Positions 47,287-55,431 of a stretch of DNA of 64,000 bases are shown here, piece by piece. Numbering within the stretch: position 1 is the first letter of the stretch; every line of letters begins with the position of its first letter. Location of the stretch: positions 39,524,162-39,588,161 of the forward strand of contig OU342637.1 of NCBI GenBank assembly GCA_910589415.1, given 5' to 3'. The stretch comes from Malachius bipustulatus. Taxonomy: Eukaryota > Arthropoda > Insecta > Coleoptera > Melyridae. The notes under the pieces are model-generated. The model was not told the origin of the DNA. It saw only the letters and a program-made list of their open reading frames with translations, and searched no databases. A program made the position numbers and the translations under genes.

Positions 47287-47759
47287 TACAGGGTGGCCCA
47301 GCGAAAACGTACCAGGCCTAATAATAACTCGAAAACTGAATATTTACGCGAAAAACGCCGGAACAGGTCGATTTTGTTATCGAGGGAATCTTAATTTTTA
47401 ATTTGGTATCCTATCATGTAGCTGAAATTTTTATACCAGGTGATGAAAATAATCAAATTTTTTACCACTCTGTATAAAAATTTCATCCATACAATAGGAT
47501 ACCGCTTGAAAAGTTAAGATAGGGACATGTAAGCCGTTTTTCCATATCTCGAGCCGTTTTCAATATAAGCTGCTTTGAAAATGGAAAATCGCGATTTTCA
47601 TTTGTTTATAACTCATAAATTGCTCATTACAAACTTCAACTTTACAAATCATTGTTTTTGACTTTTCTCAAACAATATGAAAATGTAATAATACAGAGGG
47701 TGTCCTATTTAAAATAACAAAGTTGTATGGCGTACAGCGATATTGGGCCATCCTGTGTA
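47287..47759. mobile_element. Small element with TACAGGGTGGCCCA ends
   Basis: The left TACAGGGTGGCCCA and inverted right TACACAGGATGGCCCA ends are about 470 bp apart. The inside is noncoding and contains another AATACAGAGGGTGTCC word near 47690. The arms are short, unlike the long foldback elements. Confidence 0.45.
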
Positions 47760-48990
47760 TCTGAAAATAATTTTACAAACTGCACTTTACCCTCCCATTT
47801 ACAGCACTTTTTGGTTCATTTCGGTATCTTTAATGGTGTAGGTGCAATCGAGCTTTCCCATATCAATGACTTACCCTGTATATTTATACCTGCATAGAGT
47901 TACTGTTGTTGGGTCATTAAGACATTCCTCCCCCTCTGCTTTTACCTAGGGCAGTTCTTGTATATTCTACACTGCCTGAAAATTCTCTTAAAAAATAAGT
48001 GTCTTTTTATAATACCTACATTTAAGTTGAAAAAAGATGATTTTTTTATAAAAAAAAGTATTTTATAAAAAATTATTAAATATTTTTCTGTAAATTTTTT
48101 CTCACATCTGGACATCTGGAAAATTAATTTATTATAGTATGTTTAACTAGTCTTCAACAAGTAAATTTAAATTGGGAATATTTAAAAAAAAAATGATTAA
48201 TTTTGAAACTCTAATAAAATTACTTTCAAAGTTTTTCATTTTGAGTTCTATCTTTTAAAATTATTTTAATTTGTAGACACGGCTGATTTCTTAAAAATTT
48301 AAATTAGATAAAAATGAGTTACCAGCTAATAATATCCCAAAACATTATAACAATAATTGATTTTCTACATATTACTCATCAAGTATGGATGTTTTGAAAT
48401 ATTATTTAATTATTGTTAATTTTATTGAATTTACGTACATATGTATAGATACTACGTACCTATGTATGAATTTATTACATCTTACATGTAGACAATTACT
48501 AATTTTTATAATTATTATAGAAAAAATCTGAACAGTTTTAAACGACGTTAACTTCTTTCATATTTTTTAGATTTTATATGCTTTTCGGATGTTTTTCTGC
48601 TGTTGATTTCGATTTCTTGATGAATTTTTTCAGCTTCTGATTGAAAAGCTTTATTTCGAAACATTAAAAGACCAATTTTTAAGAAGAAAACGATTCTACT
48701 TTTGCACGTAATTATGTAAGCCTTGCAAAAAGAAAGGCGCATTTTTGGTCTTTGACGGCTATAATAAAAATAATTATTATTATTAGTACCAATTTTGATC
48801 GAATTCCGTATTATAAGAAAAATCAAATCGTGTGGAAATTATGTTTCCCTATACATAGGTACTTAACTTGCACTCTAAATTTTCTCTGTATATATGTTTT
48901 CCTTCTAAATTTAACAAAATCTGCTAATTTTAAAATAAAAAAAATGAAAAAAAACTTTCCTCTCGGCAATAGAATTTCATTTTCAGTTCG
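47760..48990. other. No gene recognised
   Basis: AT-rich DNA. A minus-strand ATG-started frame at 48664-48548 (FRNKAFQSEAEKIHQEIEIN and on) is helical and charged like the small genes to its right. It lacks a TATA box and the 3' stem-loop, so I do not call it. Confidence 0.4.
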
Positions 48991-49008
48991 CACGCTGCGC
49001 GCCACAAA

Positions 49009-49031
49009 AATATATATATATATATATATAC
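49009..49031 (+). promoter_or_regulatory. TATA-type AT run upstream of the first small gene
   Basis: An AAAATATATATATATATATA tract in otherwise GC-richer sequence, about 35-60 bp before a CAGTTCT word (49067-49073) that is shared with the minus-strand gene at 49857-50147 and may be the initiator. The start codon follows 10 bp later. Confidence 0.45.
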
Positions 49032-49082
49032 AGCCGGCCAAATCGGTTTGCTCACCACTCACTCACCAGTTCTCGACAGAAG

Positions 49083-49301
49083 ATGAACACTGAAGATCTC
49101 GCGGAACTTAATACCCTCCGGAAGAACGTGCGAGTTAGAACTCTTCTCGTTCAACTTCAAAGGCTACTCATGGAGAAAGCAGACCTTTTTCAGATAGCAA
49201 GAGGAGGACTACCTCAATATATGAAAGTTATTGAGCGGATAAATTTAATCAACAAACAAATGGACCAGTATGAAGCGGAATTGGACTCGCTTCAAAGTTA
49301 G
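49083..49301 (+). CDS. Small helical protein, 72 aa, histone-type mRNA 3' end
   Basis: No known family recognised. The protein is two amphipathic charged helices (about 4-34 with NTLRKNVRVRTLLVQLQRLL, and 43-70 with VIERINLINKQMDQYEAELD) joined by a short linker with GGLP. It therefore probably forms a helical hairpin or coiled coil. There is no signal peptide or membrane segment. The start is the first ATG after a short leader. The stop is followed 32 nt later by a perfect histone-type stem-loop, with no need for a poly(A) signal. It faces the minus-strand gene at 49857-50147 tail to tail. It is not a histone: basic tails and a histone fold are absent. Cell-cycle-coupled expression is inferred from the 3' end only. 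Confidence 0.75.
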   Translation: MNTEDLAELNTLRKNVRVRTLLVQLQRLLMEKADLFQIARGGLPQYMKVIERINLINKQMDQYEAELDSLQS

Positions 49302-49333
49302 TCAGAGCCCATCTTGACATAAAATAAATATCC

Positions 49334-49349
49334 GGCCCTTTTCAGGGCC
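49334..49349 (+). terminator. Histone-type mRNA 3' stem-loop
   Basis: GGCCCTTTTCAGGGCC: a 6-bp stem with a TTTC loop, identical in form to the replication-dependent histone consensus bound by SLBP. It lies 32 nt after the stop codon. Confidence 0.9.
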
Positions 49350-49367
49350 ATTAATACTTAAAGACTT

Positions 49368-49375
49368 TTGGTTCT
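49368..49375 (+). promoter_or_regulatory. Possible histone downstream element, TTGGTTCT
   Basis: It begins 19 nt after the stem-loop. The same word, or its core TTGGTT, recurs at the same distance after three of the other four stem-loops, with a weaker form after the fifth. An AAAGA run sits just upstream (49360-49364). It may pair with the 5' end of this species' U7 snRNA. Confidence 0.5.
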
Positions 49376-49790
49376 CATAGCGCATTACTTCTTTTTTTAT
49401 TTAAATGATCATTATCTAGATTTTATTATATAAGTAGTTCAGAAGCAAAGGGGCCTTTGAGAAATCGTTGAGAGGACTTTTTAACAGCCAATTTTGTATA
49501 ATATACTTTTACCATACTACCTACGTGGTAATTATTTTTTTACTTTCCATGATACGAAATATAATATAAATTTATGCAATAATTGATAGTGATTGAATCG
49601 GTTTTGTCCTACGGTTAATTATCTATTTAAATAAAAATAAAAAGATGCCATTTAGGTATCAATAAACTAGAAATAGTTTAAGAAAAATAACTATTTGAGT
49701 AAAGTTTAAATTTATTAAACAATCTAAATCTTAATATTTTTCAAAATAATAAAACAACAAAATAGTTGTATAGACAAATCAAGCGTTTCA
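49376..49790. other. Convergent intergenic region, no gene
   Basis: AT-rich spacer between the 3' ends of two tail-to-tail small genes. No feature seen. Confidence 0.5.
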
Positions 49791-49798
49791 AGAACCAA
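49791..49798 (-). promoter_or_regulatory. Possible histone downstream element, TTGGTTCT
   Basis: On the minus strand, 20 nt after the stem-loop, identical over eight bases to the element of the gene at 49083-49301. Confidence 0.5.
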
Positions 49799-49818
49799 TG
49801 TGCTTATTAAAGTTTTTT

Positions 49819-49834
49819 GGCCCTGAAAAGGGCC
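49819..49834 (-). terminator. Histone-type mRNA 3' stem-loop
   Basis: The minus strand reads GGCCCTTTTCAGGGCC, perfect 6-bp stem and TTTC loop, 22 nt after the stop of the 96-codon gene. The A-rich context upstream (AAAATAAAACA) also suits histone 3' ends. Confidence 0.9.
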
Positions 49835-49856
49835 TGTTTTATTTTTGGAGAACATT

Positions 49857-50147
49857 TTATGCCGCTAGCAAATTCTCCAGATAATTGCTGGCTCGTCGTA
49901 GCCTTCTTCTAGAGATACGAATCAGGCGCTCGATTTTCCGTATGTCTTCACTAAGCTTTGAGACATGTGCTCTCATCTCCATTTCTTCAGTATGTTCTCC
50001 ATCAAGAATCTCTAGTAGCACTGAATAGTAAAGTTCGTATGTTAGAGAGTAGAGTCTCAAAAAATTATCGATTTCTTGTGATAGTCGACAAATTCTTAGG
50101 CGGTATTTCCTTATTCTTCTAACTAGACTCGGGCCTTCGCGCTCCAT
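49857..50147 (-). CDS. Small basic helical protein, 96 aa, histone-type mRNA 3' end
   Basis: No known family recognised. The protein is Arg/Leu/Glu-rich. A basic N-terminal helix (LVRRIRKYRLRICRLSQEI) leads to a Tyr-rich hydrophobic segment (LRLYSLTYELYYSVLLEIL), an acidic turn (DGEHTEEMEM) and a long basic helix (SKLSEDIRKIERLIRISRRR). This fits a helical hairpin that could bind nucleic acid or a partner; that is inference. The start is the only ATG near the promoter: a TATA box lies 57-65 bp upstream. The stop is TAA, and a perfect histone-type stem-loop follows after 22 nt. Tail to tail with the 72-codon gene. No intron is needed. A diverged relative of its neighbours in architecture, not obviously in sequence. 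Confidence 0.8.
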   Translation of the reverse strand: MEREGPSLVRRIRKYRLRICRLSQEIDNFLRLYSLTYELYYSVLLEILDGEHTEEMEMRAHVSKLSEDIRKIERLIRISRRRLRRASNYLENLLAA

Positions 50148-50203
50148 GGTGTTCTCGACGTGAAGTTTTTACAAGAACTGTAGATTTTGAGCTGATTCGT
50201 GGA

Positions 50204-50212
50204 CCTTTATAC
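50204..50212 (-). promoter_or_regulatory. TATA box GTATAAAGG
   Basis: Strong TATA box for the 96-codon gene. A CTACAGTTCTTG initiator-like word follows about 30 bp downstream, sharing CAGTTCT with the promoter of the gene at 49083. Confidence 0.75.
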
Positions 50213-51022
50213 ATGCCCTTTTCTCGCGGAGCTGATTATGGATCCCCCGTCTTTAATCCTTATCGGAAAACACTACCAGATTTCAGGTATAGTCAAATAC
50301 TTACTCGTGTTTTATAAATGAAACAAAATAATTTCTTTATTTAATGATAAAAGACATTTATTTTGATACCATCCACTTAAAAAGTTGTTTATTAGAAATA
50401 TTCTCAAAATAATGTTAAAATTACGAATCAGCACTAAAACTGCTTATACAGAGTGCACCATTTCGGTTAAATTAGAGAAAAGATTGCGGCCATCTCGAAT
50501 CCGTCAAGACATACAAGATATTTGTGACCGTTCCTGAAATATCCTGAAAAACTGAAAATTAGAGGTTTCTTATTTTTGCCATATCTTTGTTATTCTTGGA
50601 AATTAATAAATAATTTCCTATAGGCTTACATAAATCGCCAAGAGCTACCCATCTGTCATTACAAAAATTTTCAAGGCTGACTAGATCCAAGAGTTTTCAT
50701 AGTCAACTTTCGTTTTTTTTATGTCGTTCGATATGAAAAAAAATAATGGAAACCCAAAATTAATAAACCTACATTTTTTAAACATTTTTATTGTTCTTTT
50801 TCAAAGAAAACCGTAAAAAAATCGTCGAAATACGACATCTAGATAATTACTTCTAGGTATTAAATGAGATTTCTCAGAGACTGATTTCTGAATACGAAGC
50901 CCTCAGCGCGTGAGACCAAGTTGCACTTATTGTCTGTTCTTTTATAGCTCATTTGATTACTTATAACTACAGACAGTAACACAGTAAGCAGTATTGAGAC
51001 GTAATTTCAATGCATCTACGTT
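50213..51022. other. Spacer; left part of a segmental duplication
   Basis: AT-rich, no gene. From about 50488 it matches the segment beginning at about 53770 (shared word CGAATCCGTC, then GACATACAAGATA, GTGACCGTTCCTGAAATATC). Confidence 0.5.
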
Positions 51023-51028
51023 AACCAA
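51023..51028 (-). promoter_or_regulatory. Possible histone downstream element, TTGGTT core
   Basis: Begins 18 nt after the stem-loop on the minus strand, within ACAATTGGTTAACG. Confidence 0.45.
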
Positions 51029-51045
51029 TTGTCGAAAATATTTTT

Positions 51046-51061
51046 GGCCCTGAAAAGGACC
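51046..51061 (-). terminator. Histone-type 3' stem-loop with one G-U pair
   Basis: The minus strand reads GGTCCTTTTCAGGGCC: six pairs, one of them U-G, loop TTTC. It is 31 nt after the stop of the frameshifted gene. The duplicate at 54219 has the fully Watson-Crick form. Confidence 0.8.
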
Positions 51062-51092
51062 GGTATTTTTCAAGTTTTATGATGAGAAGAAA

Positions 51093-51301
51093 TTAGTATT
51101 CAACGGTCGAGTCCATCCAACTTTGGAGAACTCGCCTCAATTCAATGTTTTTACTCTCCAAGGTTATGTTCAGCATTGCCAGTTTTCTGTAGTCGATCCT
51201 TACACTCGAAGAAGTTCTGTCCTCTTTTCGTCAGTTTCCTCAATCATGGACTCCAGCTCTCCTATTGTTCGGATTACTTTTTGAACCTTAAGCTCTTCCA
51301 T
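51093..51301 (-). pseudogene. Small coiled-coil gene, frameshifted
   Basis: From the ATG at 51301 the frame reads MEELKVQKVIRTIGELESMI and continues charged and helical to EKRTELLRV, where it meets a stop. Shifting by one base recovers a second helical stretch (SVRIDYRKLAMLNI, then SKNIELRRVLQSW) ending at TAA 51093. The total of 209 bp is one base short of a multiple of three, and the duplicate at 54266 shows how the junction reads when in frame (LLRRV). It was therefore a protein of about 70 codons with the same two-helix architecture as its neighbours. A TTTAAAAG TATA-like word lies upstream (near 51380). The 3' stem-loop is preserved. Confidence 0.75.
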
Positions 51302-51790
51302 AATATAACCTCTTCGAACGTGATTGACCACCTTGGCTGGTGTTGAAAAAGTGACGATTATTTCCTGTTTCCAGTCTTTTAAACTTATGCCGTAGCGCCT
51401 AATGGTCCTCCCCTATTTTTAGAATGTTTTAACGCTCCTTGCATCGCTTTGAGCAATGGAATGAAAACAAAGAAATCATTCAAGCTCTGTTTGAGAGAGT
51501 TGCTTTTTAAATTCAAAAACCATAAAAATATTTTTGAATTGTCAGAAAACATTGTCAAGAAGTTAAAGTAAAAATAAAACTTTTATTTGTTTCCAATGAT
51601 TATTCATCTTGGTTTTTCAAAATCTTTTAAATTAGCAGGAATCGTATTTTCAAGGGTTTTAAATATTTTTGTGTTTTTGTATATTTAAACTACAATATTA
51701 GTGATAGATGACTGTAAATTATTGATTCTCTATATAAAAAGATACCAATGAAACACTTATATAGTAATCTAGAATTTTAATTATTTCACG

Positions 51791-52291
51791 TGAATAGAAA
51801 GTTATAATGATTTAAGCGCATTTTATAATAAATATAAGTACCACTACTAAACACGGTTTCGCCAAATTTTTTTTCACAAATTTTGTTTATAGTTGTGAAT
51901 TATTGGATAGAAGTTAAACAAAAAGTGATGGCTGAAAACTTGTCTTTCAACTTAAAGTCCCAGATACCAAAATTGTCAGTACCTATAGTCTCCAATAATA
52001 AATCGTTAATGATAATAATTGTGACGTAAAAGTAATATATTTTAGGAACCTTCTAATGAAAGTAGCATACAAAGATCCGACTTTAAACTATCAATTTTTA
52101 GGTTCGATAATTATTGGGGCTCTAATCAATTTTTTATTGCATAAGCTATAGCAAGTATGTATAATGTATAATATACCAATAATAAAACGGCATTATGCAA
52201 ACAAAATTGGTATCAATTGAAAAAATAAAATTATGTCTAAAAAATCTGTAGATGAACAGAACTTTTCATTGTTCTTCTTTTTAATTGTTAG
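51791..52291. other. Spacer, no gene
   Basis: AT-rich, between the duplication and the next small gene; nothing recognised. Confidence 0.45.
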
Positions 52292-52299
52292 CAAGACCT
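52292..52299 (-). promoter_or_regulatory. Weak downstream-element-like word AGGTCTTG
   Basis: In the minus-strand context ATTAGGTCTTGC, about 24 nt after the stem-loop, it resembles TTGGTTCTTG of the 96-codon gene but is not identical. Confidence 0.3.
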
Positions 52300-52323
52300 A
52301 ATTATATCTGTTATAATTTTGTT

Positions 52324-52339
52324 GGCCCTAAAAAAGGCC
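52324..52339 (-). terminator. Histone-like 3' stem-loop, TTTT loop
   Basis: The minus strand reads GGCCTTTTTTAGGGCC: six pairs including one U-G, loop TTTT instead of TTTC. It is 23 nt after the stop. A variant of the family signal. Confidence 0.75.
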
Positions 52340-52362
52340 GGTTTTTGTATAAAACTTCTAAT

Positions 52363-52617
52363 TTAAGACATGTCCTCTTTTGTCTTCGTGTCATTTTTCA
52401 ATCTCGCCTTAACTTTATTCAACTCGGACAGCTCTTGTTGAAATCGCTCTTTCCCCTTCTTGTGCATTGTCTCGATCATGAAAAGTTTCCAGAGATTAAC
52501 ATCTTTGTCGGAGTTCATCAACGTCGCTTTCTTTTCCAAAGTTGATTCTAAGTTGCGAATACTGAAATTCACGGCGTTGCACGTGGCGAGAGCTCCTCTC
52601 TTCTCTCCGATCTTCAT
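52363..52617 (-). CDS. Small helical protein, 84 aa, histone-like mRNA 3' end
   Basis: No known family recognised. I use the ATG at 52617, the first on the transcript; the frame is open slightly further upstream but without an ATG. The protein is Lys/Glu-rich. An N-terminal segment (MKIGEKRGALATCNAV) is followed by a helix (NFSIRNLESTLEKKATLMN), a linker (DKDVNLWKLFMIE) and a long charged helix (KGKERFQQELSELNKVKARL) with heptad-like Leu spacing, so a coiled coil is likely. It has a textbook TATA box upstream and a histone-like stem-loop 23 nt after the stop. No signal peptide, membrane segment or intron. It sits between the two copies of the segmental duplication but is not part of it. Confidence 0.75.
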   Translation of the reverse strand: MKIGEKRGALATCNAVNFSIRNLESTLEKKATLMNSDKDVNLWKLFMIETMHKKGKERFQQELSELNKVKARLKNDTKTKEDMS

Positions 52618-52698
52618 TGTTTTTATATTCAAAGAAGTACTGCGGTGGTTAACAGATCAGGTATATTGGAGAAGTGATTCGATTTCCCAGTTATGAGC

Positions 52699-52708
52699 CT
52701 TTTATAGC
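52699..52708 (-). promoter_or_regulatory. TATA box CTATAAAAGG
   Basis: Perfect TATA match 82-91 bp upstream of the 84-codon gene. An AATCACTTC initiator-like word lies about 30 bp downstream. Confidence 0.8.
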
Positions 52709-52908
52709 TTACCTAACTAAGAGCTCGTCTTCGTGGGCCCTTCTGGAACTGTGTGTGCAGTTCTTTCTCCAGCGGCTCTCCAAAATCGACTTTGGTGGTT
52801 TACAGCTGACAGATGATCGCGTCGATTGCGACGAAACTTTGCATTTTTGGAAGAGCAATTTCTTGACTGCACGTCGATATCTTTGTGATGTTCCCCCTAC
52901 CTAAGCAG

Positions 52909-53769
52909 CCAAAGTTATAGTAAAATATGTGCGCGCGATACAATTTACCATTCAAAATGTTCACGATTTCCGAGTGTTACCACCCGGCCTTCGGCTAGGT
53001 GGCCCATACTGAAGGGGCCCTGTTGGCGATACAGGCGCAAGACGTTTCATCTTCCGTCCTGCGCCAGGATCGTCAGCATAAATGCATAGATCCGATTTCC
53101 CTGCTCGCGCTCTCTGATTGGCTGACTGCCTTCGCCAATGAGAGAGCGTTGATCATCAACGCCAACCGAGTGTCATTATCGCCGACCAAATACTATATAA
53201 CCGGCCTGCCAAGTAATGCCACACACTCTTTTTCTCCGTCCAGCGGTGGCTTAAGCCGTTCGGACTTCAATTTGCGTTTCTCAGCCGACTCCAGGCTTCT
53301 TATTTCTTACCTTCTTTTCCCCGGGTCTCTCGACTTTACTATCGTCAACTTTCATCATCTTAGCCAACTCCCAGGCCCTCTCTCATTCTCATACTCCTTT
53401 ACCTACATTCCGTCTCAACCTCTCCTCGCCTACACTATAATTTCCTCCCCACAAAACTTTCTCGCTCCTAACCCGAACGTTAATCCCATCTCAGATATTC
53501 CTTTCCTTTCCCGAACAAAAATACAAACGAACAGCTCAGCGTCCTCGAACGCTGGCCCCACAGACTCGGGTCAGTTCGAGGGCAACGTCGCCGACAGCGT
53601 GCCGCCGTAGCGTGTACGCTCCGTGACCACGCCCACTGCCCCGTCGGCCAATCACGGGCCTCCCTGACTGCCGCTTGTTCGTCCGAGCGATCACCAGGAC
53701 CATCAACCAGCCGAGTATCAACGGTTGCCTGGGGATTCCATACGTCGCACTGCCGAGCTTCGACGCTTG
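52909..53769. other. GC-rich island with promoter-like features, no supported gene
   Basis: Much GC-richer than its surroundings and C/T-rich on the plus strand. It contains CCAAT-type words (GATTGGCTG at 53118, GGCCAATCACG near 53647), a TATATAA at 53194-53200 and a long pyrimidine-rich leader-like stretch. The long plus frame at 52999-53610 lacks an ATG start and looks compositional. It ends exactly where segmental copy 2 begins. It may be an LTR of another retroelement or a host promoter; neither is proven. Confidence 0.35.
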
Positions 53770-54193
53770 GCCATATCGAATCCGTCTCGAAGACATACAA
53801 GATAGATGTGACCGTTCCTGAAATATCCTGAAAAAACTGAAAAATCAAGATTTCTTATTTTTGCCAACTTTCGTTTTTCTTATTGCCGCCGTATTATTTT
53901 TTTATGTCGTTCGATATGAAAAAAATTAATAAACTTGAAAAAAAATTCTTAAATTTTTATTCCAAAAGAAAAACCTAAAAAAATTCGTCGAAATACGACA
54001 TCTAGATAATTACATCTAGGTACTAAATGAGATTTCTCAGAGACCGATTTCTGAATACGAAGCCCTCAGCACGTGAGACCAAGTTACACTTATTGTGTGT
54101 TCTTTTATACCTTATTTGATTACCTACTTATTTATAACTACAGACAGTAACTCGGTGAGTAGTATTGAGACGTAATTTCAATGCATCTACGTT

Positions 54194-54199
54194 AACCAA
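54194..54199 (-). promoter_or_regulatory. Possible histone downstream element, TTGGTT core
   Basis: Begins 20 nt after the stem-loop, in AAATTGGTTAACG; conserved with the copy at 51023. Confidence 0.45.
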
Positions 54200-54218
54200 T
54201 TTTGTCGAAAATATTTTT

Positions 54219-54234
54219 GGCCCTGAAAAGGGCC
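54219..54234 (-). terminator. Histone-type mRNA 3' stem-loop
   Basis: The minus strand reads GGCCCTTTTCAGGGCC, perfect form, 31 nt after the stop of the 38-codon gene. Confidence 0.9.
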
Positions 54235-54265
54235 GGTATTTTTCAAGTTTTATGATGAGAAGAAA

Positions 54266-54382
54266 TTAGTATTCAACGGTTACACGACGAAGAAGCTCTG
54301 TCCCCTTTTCGTCAGTTTCCTCAATCATGGACTCCAGCTCTCGTATTGCTCGGATTACTTTTTGAACCTTAAGCTCTTCCAT
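54266..54382 (-). CDS. Shortened small helical protein, 38 aa
   Basis: Duplicate of the gene at 51093-51301. It reads MEELKVQKVIRAIRELESMI at the start and ends LLRRVTVEY. An internal in-frame deletion of about 100 bp has removed the second helix but kept the frame and the original stop. One helix of about 30 charged residues remains. The promoter (TATAAAAG at 54461-54468) and the 3' stem-loop are intact, so the unit could still be transcribed. Whether so short a product works is unknown; it may be a decaying copy. Confidence 0.55.
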   Translation of the reverse strand: MEELKVQKVIRAIRELESMIEETDEKGTELLRRVTVEY

Positions 54383-54460
54383 ATTATAACCTCTTCGAAC
54401 GTGAATGACCACTTTGGCTGCTGGAGGTTGAAAAAGTGGCGATTATTTCCTGTTTCCATT

Positions 54461-54468
54461 CTTTTATA
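54461..54468 (-). promoter_or_regulatory. TATA box TATAAAAG
   Basis: Upstream of the 38-codon gene. The duplicate copy near 51380 has the weaker TTTAAAAG, so this copy has the better box although its gene is shortened. Confidence 0.75.
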
Positions 54469-54963
54469 CTTATGCCATAGCGCCTGATGGTCCTCCCCTA
54501 TTTTTAGAATGTTTTAACTCCTCTTGCAGCGCTTTGAGTAATGGAATAAAAATTAAGAAATCATCCAAGCTCTGTTTGAGAGAGTTGCTTTTCAAATTAA
54601 AAAACCAGAAAAACATTTTTTAATTGTCAGAAAAAGTTGTCAAGAAGTTAAAGTAAAAATCAAACTTTTATTTGTCTTCAATGATTACACATCTAGGTTT
54701 TTCAAAATCTTTTAAATTAGAAGGAATCGTATTTTCAAGGGTTACATTCTATCAAGGGTATATACATTTTTTCTGATTTTGTATATTTACACTACAATAT
54801 TAGTGATAGATGACCGTAAATTATTGATTCTGTATGTAAAAAGATACCATTGAAATATACAGTATATAATTAATAAGTATAAGTATAATAAGTATAAATA
54901 ATATAAGTTTAGAATGTATAGTAATATATAGTATATATTATATAACTATATGTATGTGCAGGC

Positions 54964-55090
54964 ATCAGTTTGGGGACCCGTTCATGTATATTGGCATTAC
55001 TTTGAGGACATTTGTATAGTTTGGGGTCCGACCCCAAAGTTTTCTATCATCTATCCATCAGTTTGGGGACCGGTCCTCAAAGTATCGGAT
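54964..55090. repeat. Cluster of CAGTTTGGGG hairpins
   Basis: CATCAGTTTGGGGAC occurs at 54963 and 55067. TTTGGGGTCCGACCCCAAAG at about 55020 and TTTGGGGACCGGTCCTCAAA at about 55071 are inverted repeats. They sit just before the satellite in AT-rich DNA. Confidence 0.65.
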
Positions 55091-55431
55091 ATATATACAG
55101 TGTGTCTATGTAAATTAAACGCATATGGAAAACTTTTATTATCCATTTTAGGAAAAAAGTTATTCTTCATTAAAAGTTTTGCTTGGTCGGAAACCTAAAA
55201 TGAAAGTAGTCAGACATCAATTTTTTGCAGTGGTATAAGAGGTTTTTCCCAAAAACACGAATTTTGACAAAGAGTAAATTACCTTTGTTTTTGTGAAAAT
55301 CAAAAAATGTTACTAAAAAAAGTTGATCAGCAGTGAAAATTCGTCAAATATGTGTTTTATCAAAGATATATGTTTTATCTGTAGTGCTTTAGTTTTTATG
55401 CTGTTTTTTTGTTAGATACGCAACCGCATAT
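55091..55431. other. Spacer before the satellite, no gene
   Basis: AT-rich; nothing recognised. Confidence 0.45.

Larger units (their letters stand above)
50488..51790. repeat. Segmental duplication, copy 1 (1.3 kb)
   Basis: It matches 53770-54865 in direct orientation through the small-gene unit and on to GATAGATGACTGTAAATTATT versus GATAGATGACCGTAAATTATT near the right end. Copy 1 retains stretches lost in copy 2. Its gene is frameshifted. Confidence 0.85.
53770..54865. repeat. Segmental duplication, copy 2 (1.1 kb)
   Basis: Direct copy of 50488-51790. It has several deletions, one inside the small gene, and a short insertion of TATATA-rich sequence near 54760. It includes promoter, gene, stem-loop and downstream motif. 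Confidence 0.85.

Noticed and set aside
48548..48664. Minus-strand helical frame resembling the small-gene family
   Set aside because: No TATA box and no histone-type stem-loop after the stop, so membership cannot be supported.
52999..53610. Long plus-strand frame of 203 codons
   Set aside because: It has no ATG start, low-complexity Ser/Pro/Leu composition from C/T-rich DNA, and no domain; treated as compositional.
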